Of a stretch of DNA of 64,000 bases, positions 63,789-64,000 are shown piece after piece. The notes under the pieces are model-generated. The model saw nothing but the letters and a program-made list of their open reading frames with translations. It was not told where the DNA came from and did not search any database. The position numbers and the translations under genes were made by a program. Origin of the DNA: Entoloma clypeatum (taxonomy: Eukaryota > Basidiomycota > Agaricomycetes > Agaricales > Entolomataceae); the NCBI GenBank assembly GCA_963565915.1, contig OY751493.1, positions 2,728,001 through 2,792,000 on the forward strand, given 5' to 3'. Position 1 is the first letter of the stretch, and every line of letters starts with the position of its first letter.

Positions 63789-64000
63789 AACTATAGAGAT
63801 TCACCCGAGTTAGGGGCGTAGGTGCCTACGATATAGACGTTTTCAAAAATTCGAGTTATTTACAGCTCAAATAATGCTCAAGCGTCTGAAAGATGATGCA
63901 CTGGCATAAAGGAAGCATTGCAATGAATCAAAAAAACCTTTTTCGTGACTTGATACCGTTGACATTCTGATATACGCGTACTATCCAACGGGTTTGGTGG
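63789..64000. other. window edge, nothing recognised
   Basis: LSM5 3' region and unassigned sequence. No frame or motif is supported. Confidence 0.4.

Overview
This is nuclear DNA from a filamentous, mushroom-forming basidiomycete (probably an agaricomycete). Genes are split by many introns of about 45-65 bp with GT..AG ends. The gene set is fungal: a peroxisomal ABCD half-transporter, a GH72 glucanosyltransferase and an F-BAR RhoGAP. Retroelements belong to fungal chromovirus and copia groups. Coding calls rest on reading translated exons and family motifs by eye; no database search was possible.

The left 24.5 kb is a nest of mobile elements. From the edge there is a complete Tc1/mariner element with an intact DD34E transposase (61-1674), then wreckage of a chromovirus here called family B (1675-4146), including two LTR pieces joined head to head. 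Next is a large fold-back element (4147-24254) with long inverted arms and minisatellite-filled stems. A family A chromovirus (5935-24167, minus strand, target duplication TGAAC) sits in its right arm, and a tandem array of two copia elements (9902-21579, duplication GATAT) sits inside the chromovirus reverse transcriptase. So the order of insertion was fold-back, then chromovirus, then copia. Gag and pol of these retroelements carry many CGA-to-TGA type stops. An antisense two-exon gene inside the chromovirus (6592-7596) is intact and encodes a coiled-coil protein with a Zn2Cys6 cluster that only appears after splicing. Both chromovirus families show covarying signals for Tf1-type self-primed reverse transcription.

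The right 39 kb is gene-dense. In order: a peroxisomal fatty-acyl ABC half-transporter (minus), a PIF1 helicase carrying an N-terminal RNA:DNA hybrid-binding (RNase H1-N/viroplasmin) domain (minus), a second PIF1 helicase (plus) sharing a 129-bp divergent promoter with the first, an F-BAR RhoGAP (minus), an ABCC-type full transporter (plus), a small membrane protein gene (minus, partly defined), a roughly 3-kb mitochondrial DNA insertion holding a near full-length but decayed small-subunit rRNA gene, an RRM/CCHC splicing-type protein (minus), a hypothetical membrane protein (minus), a GPI-anchored GH72 beta-1,3-glucanosyltransferase (minus), the nucleoporin Nup155/Nup170 (plus), cytochrome c oxidase subunit VIa (minus), the 26S proteasome subunit Rpn2 (plus), importin alpha (plus), a dimeric TIR element and Lsm5 (plus). 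Four gene pairs are divergent over only 129-188 bp. The host genes are housekeeping functions (peroxisomal lipid import, genome stability, cell polarity, wall synthesis, nuclear transport, respiration, proteolysis, RNA processing) and do not form one pathway.

The most notable observations are the antisense zinc-cluster gene carried by a chromovirus, the covarying self-priming signals, the hybrid-binding-domain/PIF1 fusion with a 12-nt microexon, the palindromic LTR junction centred on the self-priming site, and the nuclear copy of mitochondrial rRNA.
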